Below are positions 27,821 to 37,265 of a DNA stretch of 64,000 nt, piece by piece. A program made the position numbers and the translations under genes. Position 1 is the stretch's first letter. Each line of letters opens with the position of its first letter. Origin of the DNA: Pontibacter mucosus (lineage in GTDB: Bacteria; Bacteroidota; Bacteroidia; Cytophagales; Hymenobacteraceae); the NCBI RefSeq assembly GCF_003054055.1, contig NZ_QBKI01000005.1:186001-250000 (forward strand), written 5' to 3'. The notes beneath the pieces were generated by a model. It did not search any database. It saw nothing but the letters and a program-made list of their open reading frames with translations, and was not told the DNA's origin.

Positions 27821-29062
27821 CTATTTCAACATGTCTATGGCGTTGCTTACGGCAAGGCCGATGAGGAGCAGCAAGCCCACGCCCCCGAAAATCTTAGTGG
27901 CTAAACTATTCCTGTGTGCTCCCATCACGGAGGCTTTGTTTGCGATCACATACATCGCCACTCCAATAAAGGGCACCAGAAAGATGGTCACGCTCTGGGC
28001 AAACACGATCAGCTCCAGGGGCAACTTGCCGAATAGGATCGCTATGGTGGCCCCTGCCACCATGACCAGGGCAATAAAAAGCTTCACCTGCCTGGAGTTC
28101 AGGTTGCTGCCATACCCTAAAGCGTCTCCCAATAAGGAACCTCCGACAGTGGCATTGCCTACCAGCGAGGAAAAGGAAGCGCCAAACAAACCGGCCAGAA
28201 ATAAAGCAGAGGCGTTGCTGCCAAACAGAGGTTCCAGTGCCTTGGCCATTTGTGAGGCGCTGTCGACTTTTATACCCTGTGGGTGTAGTACAGCAGCGGC
28301 ACAAATGAGCACCACCGCGCTCATCACACCCAAGATAAGGATCCCGGTGGTACTGCCGCCGGCTAAGTTGTCGTTTGCAGTTGATTTACGAAGCTTGGCG
28401 CGCTCCTGCACCAGGTAAGATTGATAGAAGGCGCCCACGATGGAAAAGCAGGAAGCCGTAAAGGCAATAATCAGCCCGGCTGATCCAGTGGGTACCGCCG
28501 GTATAAAACCATGGGCCACGCCTACCGCATCGGGATCCGCCATGAATAGCGTCGTGACGAAGGAGAACAGCATCAGGGCCACCAGAAAAATCATGAGCTT
28601 TTCCAGCATTTTATAAAAGGACCGGAAAAACAGAAGTCCGATGCCGAGCATATTAAAGACCACTACCCACAAAACCGGGCTGGTAGCTGTTCCTTCCGCA
28701 ATGGCAATGCCTACGCCAATAGAGTTTCCTGCCTGGAAGGAGGTGGTCACCAAAAACACGCCTATACCTATGGCAATGGCCACCTTGCTACCCCACTGCT
28801 GCCGGATCAGGCTCAACAAAGAGCCTTTATTAACTGCCCCAATTCTGGCTCCCATGCCAGCGAAAATCACCATAAAAAAGATCGCCACGGCCACTACCCA
28901 AAGCAGGGAGTAGCCATAGTCTGCCCCCATCTTGGAGGTAATGGTCATTTTACTAGGACCAAACACCAGCGCTGCGGTGATAATACCAGGGCCAAGGGAG
29001 AGCAGCCACCTTTGTAAGGTGCTGCCACGTACGGGTTTCTGTTCTGTAACGGGAGCGGTCAT
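27821..29062 (-). CDS. Nramp-fold transporter lacking the metal-binding motifs
   Basis: A 413-residue membrane protein with about eleven helices and clear Nramp ancestry: LGPGII (22-28) and GADYGYSLLW (46-55) align without gaps to helix 1 of metal transporters. However, the metal-binding DPGN becomes GPSK (35-38), and the helix 6 MPHN becomes SIVG (207-210). Losing the Asp, Asn and Met ligands makes divalent-metal transport unlikely. Its start overlaps the stop of the sugar dehydrogenase gene (ATGA), and sugar-metabolic genes follow, so a sugar acid or related organic solute is a reasonable guess for the cargo. The fold is firm, the cargo speculative. Confidence 0.82.
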   Translation of the reverse strand: MTAPVTEQKPVRGSTLQRWLLSLGPGIITAALVFGPSKMTITSKMGADYGYSLLWVVAVAIFFMVIFAGMGARIGAVNKGSLLSLIRQQWGSKVAIAIGIGVFLVTTSFQAGNSIGVGIAIAEGTATSPVLWVVVFNMLGIGLLFFRSFYKMLEKLMIFLVALMLFSFVTTLFMADPDAVGVAHGFIPAVPTGSAGLIIAFTASCFSIVGAFYQSYLVQERAKLRKSTANDNLAGGSTTGILILGVMSAVVLICAAAVLHPQGIKVDSASQMAKALEPLFGSNASALFLAGLFGASFSSLVGNATVGGSLLGDALGYGSNLNSRQVKLFIALVMVAGATIAILFGKLPLELIVFAQSVTIFLVPFIGVAMYVIANKASVMGAHRNSLATKIFGGVGLLLLIGLAVSNAIDMLK

Positions 29063-30609
29063 TGCTTCTTTCTATAAGTTTTCACGTCGTCTATACTTAC
29101 TGCAGAGGCATTATTGCCCCAACTGCTCCGGATATAGGTCAGGATGTTGGCCAGCTCTTCGTCTTTCAGGAAACTGAAGGCAGGCATAGCCTGGTCATAC
29201 TTATTCCCCTTCACCACAATGGGGCCAGACAGACCATTAACCACAATATTCATCAAGGCGGCCTTGTCTCCGATTACCTGCTCTGCTCCCTGCAACGGCG
29301 GGAATGTACCGGCCACACCTGCTCCATCGTCTTTATGGCAGGAGGAGCAGTACTGGCTGTACAAGGTCGCTCCCGTCACCTCTGGGGTCACGGTTCCCCC
29401 GCCCTTTGCGTTAGCGGCAAGCAGCTGCGGCGGTACCTCTGAGGCTTTAACCTTTCGGATGAGCAGTATCCGGTCATCGTTTTCTTTGGGGAAGCCCGGA
29501 GAGGGGTTCCAGTCGCGGTTGCTGGTGGCTATATAAATATCACCCGTTGGCGAAACGCAGATATCCCGAAGCCTTCCGTATTCGTTCTCCCAGAAAACTT
29601 CCTCAGAGGTAATGGCTGTTCCGGCTGCGTTCAGCCTCAGTACCCGCAGGCTTTTGCCTTTCAGGGTGCCGAGCAGAATAGCGTTCTTCCACTCCGGAAT
29701 GGCATCAGATTCGTACATCGCAATGCCGGCTGGCGCGATGGTCGGGGTCCACGATTTTAAGGGTTCTGTTCGCTTATACTTTGCCGCAATGGCCTTTTCT
29801 TCGTCCTTGTCATGGAAGCCTTCTATCTCGGGCCAGCCATAGTTCTGCAAGGGCTTCACCAGGTTGATCTCATCTTCAATCGCGTCGCCATGCTCGGAAG
29901 TATAAATTTGCCCACTAGAGGAAACGGCCAGGCCCTGCATGTTCCGAAAGCCCCACGCCAAGACGTAGCTTCCCTTGATCGGGTTATCAGCTGGCACGGA
30001 GCCGTCAATGTTTATCCGCAGGATCTTGCCATTTAAAGCAGTAGAGTCCTGCGCATAACCGCTTTTCACAGCATCGCCGGTGGCCCAGAGCACCTTGCCG
30101 TCTTTTGTAAATGCCACACGGGCTCCGTTGTGGCCGGTGTTGCCTTCTATCTGTAGTAGGGTCTTGGCATTGGTGAGCGTATCGCCTTTGTAAGTATACC
30201 GGACAAGCTTTGAGACGATGGTGCTGTCCCTGCCTTCCCGCGCGGTATAGTTTACAAACACATAGGGGTGGCGCTCCATGTCCGGGTGCAGGGCCATGCC
30301 CAGCAGCCCGGCTGTACGCTTGTGCCACACCTCGTCAATCTTAAGCAACTCGTGTTTCTCGCCGGTGCTCAAATCCAGCCTGCTCACTACGCCTTTCAGT
30401 TCCGTCATCCAGATGCTGCCATCGGCTCCCCAGGCAATGTCCCAAGGTACGTCCAGGCTATCGGCCACCACGCTCACGCCCAGCACAGAAGCACCCAGCT
30501 CATGCGTGGACTCGATTGGGTATTCTTTCTGGATCACGTCCTGGTCTTTGCTGCTGACGCAACCAGCCAGTGCTGCGAAAAAAAGGGCCGCAATTGCCTT
30601 ATGCCTCAT
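29059..30609 (-). CDS. PQQ-type sugar dehydrogenase fused to cytochrome c, lipoprotein
   Basis: A 516-residue periplasmic quinoprotein. I start it at 30609 (MRHKAIAALFFAALAGC), giving a lipobox LAGC with Cys17; the longer frame has no better leader. Residues 40-390 form a soluble-glucose-dehydrogenase-like six-bladed propeller: WDIAWGADGSIWMTE, LLGMALHP, GNTGHNGARVAF (candidate base His160), GLAVSSSGQIYTSEHG. A cytochrome c domain follows, with CSSCH (Cys421, Cys424, His425) and candidate Met ligand in QAMPAF. Electrons from sugar oxidation could pass directly to its own haem. It overlaps the upstream FAD oxidoreductase gene by 11 bases and the Nramp-like gene by 4. Confidence 0.88.
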   Translation of the reverse strand: MRHKAIAALFFAALAGCVSSKDQDVIQKEYPIESTHELGASVLGVSVVADSLDVPWDIAWGADGSIWMTELKGVVSRLDLSTGEKHELLKIDEVWHKRTAGLLGMALHPDMERHPYVFVNYTAREGRDSTIVSKLVRYTYKGDTLTNAKTLLQIEGNTGHNGARVAFTKDGKVLWATGDAVKSGYAQDSTALNGKILRINIDGSVPADNPIKGSYVLAWGFRNMQGLAVSSSGQIYTSEHGDAIEDEINLVKPLQNYGWPEIEGFHDKDEEKAIAAKYKRTEPLKSWTPTIAPAGIAMYESDAIPEWKNAILLGTLKGKSLRVLRLNAAGTAITSEEVFWENEYGRLRDICVSPTGDIYIATSNRDWNPSPGFPKENDDRILLIRKVKASEVPPQLLAANAKGGGTVTPEVTGATLYSQYCSSCHKDDGAGVAGTFPPLQGAEQVIGDKAALMNIVVNGLSGPIVVKGNKYDQAMPAFSFLKDEELANILTYIRSSWGNNASAVSIDDVKTYRKKQ

Positions 30610-32341
30610 CGGAGGAAGTATTTTTTGACCATTCTGTTTCAATTCCCTGTGTCCGGATAAATTCCTGGAACTCCGCCAGCAGCGCCTTGTCTTCCCTCAC
30701 TTTTCTCGGGATAACATTTTTGCTGCGGGCAAACTTGATGAGCATGCCCACCGACTCGCCGATGTTCCACTCCACCGGATGGAGGCGGAAACAGCCGTTG
30801 GTAATATGGGTGGTGCCGATGTTTTTGTTCGCTGGCAGCAGGTTCTCTATCCTTACCGGCAACAGCGCCCCAAGCGGAATCTGGAAGGGCAGGGAGGCAA
30901 AGTCCACATAGTTTACCTTGTCGGAGGTGGGGTGCAGGTCGATGTGGTAATAGCCTGTGCCCACGCTGTCATAAAAGTATGCGGAGGTGGTGCCGTTCTT
31001 CTTGCCAGCCACTTTCAGCCTGTTCTCTTTGCCTACGTGCTCTTCCAGCACGGTAAAAACGGCTTTGATTCTTCTGGACTCCCGGATGTATGGGTATTTT
31101 GCCATGCCATCCTCCGTGCCCATGATGTCCTTGCGCAGGCGCAGCCCTGGCCAGCCCTTGCCCCCATCCGGGCGGGGCGCCTCTGTCTGCAGCCAGTAGA
31201 AAAGCGACAGGCTCAGTTGCTTGGCGGCATCCACGTGCTTGTTGAAGTCTTTCTCCGAGACCCCGATCAGGTTGCCCAGCATGTAGTCGTTCTGCGGCCA
31301 GTTGACAATGGTGATGTCACCGGCGTAGGTACCTTCTTTGAAATTATTTTTGTTGATGATCCTGCGGTAGTTCCACAGGTTGAGCATATCCCCTGTCTTA
31401 TGCCCTTCCGGGTGGAAACCCAGGTTCTTCGGCTTCAGGGTGCGTGGGTCTGAGTAGTGCAGGGCCAGCAGCTTACCAGCCCAGGCAGGTTGCAGGTCCG
31501 GAATGTGGTTGCTCCAGAAATCATAATCGCGTGGCTTCTCTATCACATGATTCTCCCCGGGCACATAATCCATGGCAAAGCAAACGGTGAAGGCCTGGTT
31601 GCTGTTCGGGTTTGCCTTTTCCGGGGCATGCAGCTCGCGTGTCTCTTTTCTGGACTCGGTACCGGTGACGAACTCTGTTCCGGTCAGCGGCAGCAGTTCT
31701 CCCAACTCAGTTGCGTCTACGAAGTATGGCGCCTTCAGTGTAATGGTTTTATTAGTACGCAGGCTCTTTGCGGTAAGCTCGCTTACCTTGTTGCCGCTCG
31801 CTTTGGCGTCAGTGATTTTATGCTCCAGCAGCAGCACTAGTTTGCCGGAGCTGATGTAAGGCGCCATCATGTCGTTGAACACGGCCACGGCTACGCGTGG
31901 CTCGTGGCACAGCCGCGATACGGCCCCATCTCCGGGGTTAAGGTTAGGCTTGTTTTTAGCCTCTTCCGTGAGCGGGTAGTGGCGTTTGTAGTATTCCCGG
32001 ATGGCATTCCGGAAGTCGCGGTAAAACTGCGTTCCCCCATGCGATTCTATCCACTGGTGCTCATCGGGCGGTACGCCCTGGCTTGTAAGCTGTCCTCCTA
32101 CCCAATCTGTTTCCTCCGTGAGTACAACCGTCTGGTTGTTGCGAAGGGAAGCCATGGCGGCGGCAAAGCCACCTAACCCGCCACCGGCCACCACCACATC
32201 TGCCGTCAGGGTTTCATCGCCATTCGGCGCAACCGCCTTTTTAACCTCTGCCAATGCCTTCTCCGGAAAAACAGTTAAAGAGGCAGCTGCCATAGCGCCT
32301 CCTGTAGCCGTGAGAATCTCAATAAAGTTTCTGCGTTTCAT
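30599..32341 (-). CDS. FAD-dependent oxidoreductase (PF12831 type), Tat exported
   Basis: A 580-residue flavoprotein. MKRRNFIE plus a hydrophobic stretch to about residue 31 is a Tat leader. The dinucleotide site VVVAGGGLGGFAAAM spans 49-63, followed by VLTEETDWVGGQLTSQGVPPDEHQW in the manner of FAD-dependent oxidoreductases found in Bacteroidota polysaccharide loci. LPANKNIGTTHITNGCFRLHPVEW near the C-terminus closes the FAD site. Its substrate is unknown; it is probably a sugar or sugar derivative in the periplasm. It follows SusD by 97 bases, with a strong terminator-like hairpin in that gap, and overlaps the next gene by 11 bases. Confidence 0.85.
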   Translation of the reverse strand: MKRRNFIEILTATGGAMAAASLTVFPEKALAEVKKAVAPNGDETLTADVVVAGGGLGGFAAAMASLRNNQTVVLTEETDWVGGQLTSQGVPPDEHQWIESHGGTQFYRDFRNAIREYYKRHYPLTEEAKNKPNLNPGDGAVSRLCHEPRVAVAVFNDMMAPYISSGKLVLLLEHKITDAKASGNKVSELTAKSLRTNKTITLKAPYFVDATELGELLPLTGTEFVTGTESRKETRELHAPEKANPNSNQAFTVCFAMDYVPGENHVIEKPRDYDFWSNHIPDLQPAWAGKLLALHYSDPRTLKPKNLGFHPEGHKTGDMLNLWNYRRIINKNNFKEGTYAGDITIVNWPQNDYMLGNLIGVSEKDFNKHVDAAKQLSLSLFYWLQTEAPRPDGGKGWPGLRLRKDIMGTEDGMAKYPYIRESRRIKAVFTVLEEHVGKENRLKVAGKKNGTTSAYFYDSVGTGYYHIDLHPTSDKVNYVDFASLPFQIPLGALLPVRIENLLPANKNIGTTHITNGCFRLHPVEWNIGESVGMLIKFARSKNVIPRKVREDKALLAEFQEFIRTQGIETEWSKNTSSDEA

Positions 32342-32387
32342 GTCTTGACTTTAAATTCTCCTGATGGAGTACATCTAAAAATAAAAA

Positions 32388-32429
32388 CACAGGCGACCTG
32401 CGCGGGCCGAAGCCCGGCAGATCGCTGTG
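32388..32429 (-). terminator. strong hairpin with UUCG loop and U-tract after susD-like gene 3
   Basis: Reading the minus strand, CACAGCGATCTGC pairs with GCAGGTCGCCTGTG around a GGGC-TTCG-GCCC tip, with small mismatches, followed by TTTTTATTTTT. It has all marks of an intrinsic terminator, yet ten same-strand genes follow, so it probably attenuates rather than ends the transcript. Confidence 0.82.
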
Positions 32430-32438
32430 CAACCTATT

Positions 32439-34133
32439 CTACCAACCGTTATTCTGCGTGAGTTTTGAATTTATGTCTCGCTCTGCCTGCGGTACAGGCA
32501 ACAACATGAGCTTCGGATCCCAGAACCGTGTTTCGCGGGTATAGCGCTGATCAAGCTGCCCGCTGTAGTCCGGAATACTATTCAGGTCATGCTCCGGCGT
32601 GGTCTTGAAGTTTGGGACCGGCGGCAGGTCGGTGCCGGACTTGGAAATTCCCACTACTTTGCCTGGCATCACCAGATGCGCGATTTCCCAGCGGCGGATG
32701 TCAAACCATCGGAAGCCTTCCACTGCCAGCTCTACCGTGCGCTCTCTTCGGATCAACTCGCGAAGCTCGTTCTGGTCGTTTTGAATAGCCTCCGGAACAA
32801 GTGGCTGTTTGGCCCTGCCCCGCACCTGGTTAATGGCGGCTATGGTGGCCTCGTCAATGGTGTTGGACTCGATAGAGGCCTCGGCATACGTTAACAGGAT
32901 TTCGGCATAGCGCATGAGAATAAAGCTCACCCGCGACTGGAAGGCATTCTCATCTGTCATGGTATACTTTGACCACAGGTACCCTACCCCACTCTTGGCA
33001 GGGCCGAACGGGTTATCAAAGTCGGCGTTAGATTTCACCGTCCAGCTACCATCCGCGTTGCGGAAAGAAGTGGTGTTATTGTAGATGTCATAGACAAAGG
33101 TCACTAGATTCATGGTTACAGTGTCGCCCGGCATGGCTACCGTATACTTCAGCCGGAGGTCTCTGTTCTCCCTTGGCTTTTGCGGGTTATATACCGCAGA
33201 CTCATCAATACGCTTTCCATCTTTTGCCTCAAACGCATCCACCAGGCGCTGTGCCGGGAACCTTCCGGATTGGCCGCCGGAAGCACGGGCGGCATTGCCC
33301 AGCGGCAGGTTTGTTCTGGAAGAAACCTCTGCGTCTGTGTAAAGTATTTCGAACATGATCTCGCCACCTGCATTTGGCTTTTGGCCGCTGCGCGTGAACA
33401 GGTCCTGGAATTTGGGGTTAAGCTGAAGGCCGGTATTGTCCATCACCTCTTTGGCAGCCGCTTTGGCAACGGTGTACTCCTTGTTGTAGAGGGCGGTACG
33501 CGCCTTTAAACCCATGGCCACCGCCCGACTGACACGGCCGCGTTCTGTAGGTGCCCAATTGAGCATGGCCCCGGCCTCATCCAGCTCTTTGTAAATAAAG
33601 GCGATGATCTCGGCCTTTGGCGTGCGCACCTGCGTCTTAAATTCTTCGGTTGTCAGCGTTTTAGTAATCAGGGGCGCGTCTCCGAACATGAACGCCAGGT
33701 AGTGGTAGGCCCATGCGCGCAAGATCCTCGTCTCGGCCTGCATGCGGTTGTAGGCAGCAGGAGGAATCTTGTCCTTGTGGGGCTCCATACCATCAAGAAT
33801 GGTATTGGCACGCTGGATGGTGATATAGGCGTTTCTCCATAAGCTGGCCGGGTGCGAGTTATAGGTATCGAACGTGCCTTCCCCCAGGTCGTTGGCCCGT
33901 AGAATGGCCATGTCAGCCCAGGCGTCGGTGGCCGATTGGTATGGCACCAGGCCGAAGTCCCAGTTCACAGACCGGTACAAGGCGTTTAGCGATACGTTCA
34001 CGGCCTTTTCGTTATTGAGAAAAGTACCCTGTGCAGGAGAGTCCAGTGGCTCTTTCTCCAGGAAACTTTCACACCCGCTCATGAAAGTTAAGGAAGCGCA
34101 CAGACCTGCTATGTATAGAAATTTATTCTTCAT
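32439..34133 (-). CDS. SusD/RagB-family lipoprotein (locus 3)
   Basis: A 564-residue SusD. The leader ends in FMSGC with lipid Cys21, then ESFLEKEPLDSPAQGTFLNNEKAV. The core has RMQAETRILRAWAYHYLAFMFGDAPLI (about residues 130-156), and the protein ends LLPVPQAERDINSKLTQNNGW. It starts 5 bases after the SusC stop, which indicates tight coupling. It is somewhat longer than the other three SusD proteins in the window. Downstream genes are oxidoreductases and transporters rather than glycoside hydrolases, so the ligand may be a small or already oxidised saccharide. Confidence 0.95.
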   Translation of the reverse strand: MKNKFLYIAGLCASLTFMSGCESFLEKEPLDSPAQGTFLNNEKAVNVSLNALYRSVNWDFGLVPYQSATDAWADMAILRANDLGEGTFDTYNSHPASLWRNAYITIQRANTILDGMEPHKDKIPPAAYNRMQAETRILRAWAYHYLAFMFGDAPLITKTLTTEEFKTQVRTPKAEIIAFIYKELDEAGAMLNWAPTERGRVSRAVAMGLKARTALYNKEYTVAKAAAKEVMDNTGLQLNPKFQDLFTRSGQKPNAGGEIMFEILYTDAEVSSRTNLPLGNAARASGGQSGRFPAQRLVDAFEAKDGKRIDESAVYNPQKPRENRDLRLKYTVAMPGDTVTMNLVTFVYDIYNNTTSFRNADGSWTVKSNADFDNPFGPAKSGVGYLWSKYTMTDENAFQSRVSFILMRYAEILLTYAEASIESNTIDEATIAAINQVRGRAKQPLVPEAIQNDQNELRELIRRERTVELAVEGFRWFDIRRWEIAHLVMPGKVVGISKSGTDLPPVPNFKTTPEHDLNSIPDYSGQLDQRYTRETRFWDPKLMLLPVPQAERDINSKLTQNNGW

Positions 34134-34138
34134 CTCTC

Positions 34139-37100
34139 TTAGAAGCTTAGGTTAAATCCGGTAGTATAAGTCGTCATGATAGGGTAGAACTCACCGCCTG
34201 TATCCCGCTGCTCAGGATCGAACCCTGGGAAATAATTGCTCCAGGTAAACAGGTTCTGGCCGCTGACATAGAACCTGGCTGAGCCTACCTTGATCTTATC
34301 GGTCAGGGATTTAGGAATCGTGTAGCCAAGCACCACGTTCTTTAATCTCAGGAAGGAGCTTTCGCGCATCCAGAAAGAGGAGGTCACGTAGTTGTTGGTG
34401 ATGCTGTTAGCCGTCAGGCGCGGATAGGCTGCATCTCTGTTTTCAGGAGTCCAGTAGTCTTTCTGGTGCTCGTAGATACTGCCCTGGAAGCTGGCCGAGT
34501 AGAACGGCTGCGTACCGGTGCCGGACAGGTAGTTGTCCATCTTGCCCACACCTTGGAAGAAAGCCGTTACGTCAAAGCCTTTAAACTGGGCCGACAGGTT
34601 CAGGCTATACTCATAGCGCGGGAAGTAGTTACCCAGTACGGCGCGGTCGTTGGCGTCGATTTTCTTGTCATTGTTGATATCCCGGTAGCGGATATCGCCC
34701 GGTTTGGTGTTGGCGAAATGGAACGGCGCGCTGGCTATCTCATCCTCTGACTGGAACAGGCCTTCCGCGATGTAGCCATAGTAGGAGTTATAAGCGTAGC
34801 CTTCTTTCGTGATGCGTGAACCCGAAATGTACTCGCGGCCACCCAGGTCCACGACTTCGTTTTTCACATCAGAAACGTTACCCGTTACCTGATAGGTGAA
34901 ATCACCTACCGCGTCTTTCCAGCCCAGGCTCAGCTCCCAGCCCTTATTCGTCATCTTACCGATGTTTACATACGGGGCGTTCAGGCCTACATAGGATGGA
35001 ATAAGGTCCAGCTGCAGCATGTTGTCAATGTCGCGCTTGAAATAATCGGCAGTAACACTCAGGCGGTTGTTAAAGAAAGCCAGGTCCAGGCCAGCATCCA
35101 GAATGATCGATCTTTCCCACTGTATGAACGGGTTGGCGGCTGTCGTCAGCGCATAACCGCTGTTGACAACATTGTTGAAGTAATAATCATAAGGCGTACC
35201 TTTTGCATAGGAAGTATAGGTCGGGTAGTAGGATCCTACGTTCTGGTTACCCAAAGCACCGTAAGATACCCGCAGCTTTGCCTCGTTCACGACGTTTGCC
35301 AAGTTACCCCAGAAGCTTTCGTTCGAGATTCTCCAGCCCGCGGACACGGATGGGAAGAGCTCCCACCAGTTCTCCTTGATAAACCTGGACGAAGCATCAA
35401 AACGGCCGTTCAGCTCCAGCAGGTATTTTTCATCGTAGTCGTAGTTAATGCGGCTATACACAGAGGCCATGCTGAACTCATATTCACCGCCTGCCAACGA
35501 CTGCCCGGTGGCGTCGCCGGCACTCAGATATGGGAAGTCCTCCGAAATCAGGTTTTGCCGGAAGGCATCAATATTACTTGCCGAAAAACTCTCTGCGCTA
35601 AAGCCTGTCAGCAATTTCACGTTGTGCTTCCCTAGTGCCTTGGCGTAAGTACCCTGAAAGCGTACCAGGTCACGCTGCGATTCATCAAAGTTATCGAAGA
35701 TGGCATTGAAGTTAGGCCATGGGCGGGCAAAGTCCAGCTTGTTGTTGGCTAAGTCAGGCACGTAGATATCGTATTGCCCCTGCAGCCTGCGGTTGCGGCT
35801 CGTGGCACGGTTAGAGCTGTAGTTGGCCAGTAACTCCAGATCATCAATAGGTCTGTAGGTAAGAGTTCCGCTGATGATCCGGCTGTTTGTGATGTACTTA
35901 TCAAAACCACCATCTTCGGCCTGTGCAGCCGGGTTGGAGTTAGACCAGCCTTCGCCCCACTCACCGGTATTAAAACGCCCCGGAGCGGTGGCCGGCATGC
36001 CCAGCATATAGCGGATAATAGCCGTTGGCGAGGAGTTGCCTGGCCAGGTACGCTCGGAGTTATTGAGCACCAGGTCCATTGATGCAGTCAAACGTTTGCT
36101 TAACGACACGTCGGTGTTAAAGCGTAGGTCTGACCGCTTGAAACCTGTGTTAGCTGTTATGCCGTTCTGGTCCAGGTAACCACCTGAAGCAAAAACCTTG
36201 ATCTTCTCTGTACCAGCAGAAACGTTGATGTTATGGTTATGCATCAAACCGTTATTGGTCAGCACCAGGTCTTTCCAATCGGTGTTGAACCTGGCAAAAT
36301 TGTCAGGTCCCAGGCGCTCATACTCTTCGATCTGTTTCGTGAAGGCCGGCGGAAGCCCGCTGTTTACCTGGGCCACATCCCATAGTTTCATATGATCCAG
36401 GGCATTTACCTTCTCCGGCAGGTCAGTCGGCTGCTGTACCGCCACATACGAGCTCAGGTTTACCTTCACACCCTCGCTGCCTCGTTTCGTGGTGATGAGA
36501 ATCACCCCGTTCGCTGCTCTGGAGCCATAGATGGCAGAGGCGGCAGCGTCTTTGAGCACGGATATACTTTCGATGCTGTTGGGGTCCACGGCGTCGAGGC
36601 TCATTTCAACGTTGTCCACCAGGATTAGGGGATTAGAGCCCGCATTAATGGAGCCAACGCCCCGGATGCTGATCCCGCCGCCGTCTCCCCCCGGCACACC
36701 GGACTGCTGCCGGACACTAACCCCGGGGGCGGTACCCTGCAGGGCCAGCGAGGTAGAGCCTACCTGGCGCTTGGTGAGTTCCTTGCCTTCCACCACAGCC
36801 ACTGAACCGGTCAGGTTCACTTTCTTCTGGGTGCCGTAGCCTACCACGACTACTTCATTAAGCTTGTTGTCAGCCTCTGCCATCACCACGTCCAGCTCCG
36901 CAGCCCCCGTTACGGTGACCTCCTTGTTGGCAAAACCGATGTAGCTAAACACCAGCACATCGCCTTGTTTCGCCTGCGGCAAAGAGAACTGTCCGTCTAT
37001 ATTGGTGGAGGTTCCCCTGTCGGTGCCTTTCACCACCACAGTTACCCCCGGCAGCGGCACGCCTTTGCTATCCCGGACCTTGCCTTTTACTGCCTGGCCT

Positions 37101-37192
37101 TGCCCAAAGGCAACAGGCGGCAGCACAGCCATAAATAGAAAAAGAAGCCAGCAGTATTGCCATCTTTTTCCGGTTAGTATAAGTCTCATCAT
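34139..37192 (-). CDS. SusC/RagA-family TonB-dependent transporter (locus 3)
   Basis: A 1017-residue SusC. The signal peptide ends near VAFGQ (about 31), the carboxypeptidase-like domain has GVPLPGVTVVVKGTDRGTST, and the plug has NEVVVVGYGTQKKVN and IESISVLKDAAASAIYGSRA (about 207-226). The barrel ends TTGFNLSF. Only 73 bases separate it from the MFS transporter gene upstream, so the AGE epimerase, MFS transporter and this SusC probably share one transcript that continues downstream for a total of twelve genes. Confidence 0.95.
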   Translation of the reverse strand: MMRLILTGKRWQYCWLLFLFMAVLPPVAFGQGQAVKGKVRDSKGVPLPGVTVVVKGTDRGTSTNIDGQFSLPQAKQGDVLVFSYIGFANKEVTVTGAAELDVVMAEADNKLNEVVVVGYGTQKKVNLTGSVAVVEGKELTKRQVGSTSLALQGTAPGVSVRQQSGVPGGDGGGISIRGVGSINAGSNPLILVDNVEMSLDAVDPNSIESISVLKDAAASAIYGSRAANGVILITTKRGSEGVKVNLSSYVAVQQPTDLPEKVNALDHMKLWDVAQVNSGLPPAFTKQIEEYERLGPDNFARFNTDWKDLVLTNNGLMHNHNINVSAGTEKIKVFASGGYLDQNGITANTGFKRSDLRFNTDVSLSKRLTASMDLVLNNSERTWPGNSSPTAIIRYMLGMPATAPGRFNTGEWGEGWSNSNPAAQAEDGGFDKYITNSRIISGTLTYRPIDDLELLANYSSNRATSRNRRLQGQYDIYVPDLANNKLDFARPWPNFNAIFDNFDESQRDLVRFQGTYAKALGKHNVKLLTGFSAESFSASNIDAFRQNLISEDFPYLSAGDATGQSLAGGEYEFSMASVYSRINYDYDEKYLLELNGRFDASSRFIKENWWELFPSVSAGWRISNESFWGNLANVVNEAKLRVSYGALGNQNVGSYYPTYTSYAKGTPYDYYFNNVVNSGYALTTAANPFIQWERSIILDAGLDLAFFNNRLSVTADYFKRDIDNMLQLDLIPSYVGLNAPYVNIGKMTNKGWELSLGWKDAVGDFTYQVTGNVSDVKNEVVDLGGREYISGSRITKEGYAYNSYYGYIAEGLFQSEDEIASAPFHFANTKPGDIRYRDINNDKKIDANDRAVLGNYFPRYEYSLNLSAQFKGFDVTAFFQGVGKMDNYLSGTGTQPFYSASFQGSIYEHQKDYWTPENRDAAYPRLTANSITNNYVTSSFWMRESSFLRLKNVVLGYTIPKSLTDKIKVGSARFYVSGQNLFTWSNYFPGFDPEQRDTGGEFYPIMTTYTTGFNLSF

Positions 37193-37265
37193 AATGATTT
37201 TGTTAGCAGGTGAGTTATTAGGTTTAGGTTAAGTCTAACTAAATGGCACTGACACCAGAGGTATT

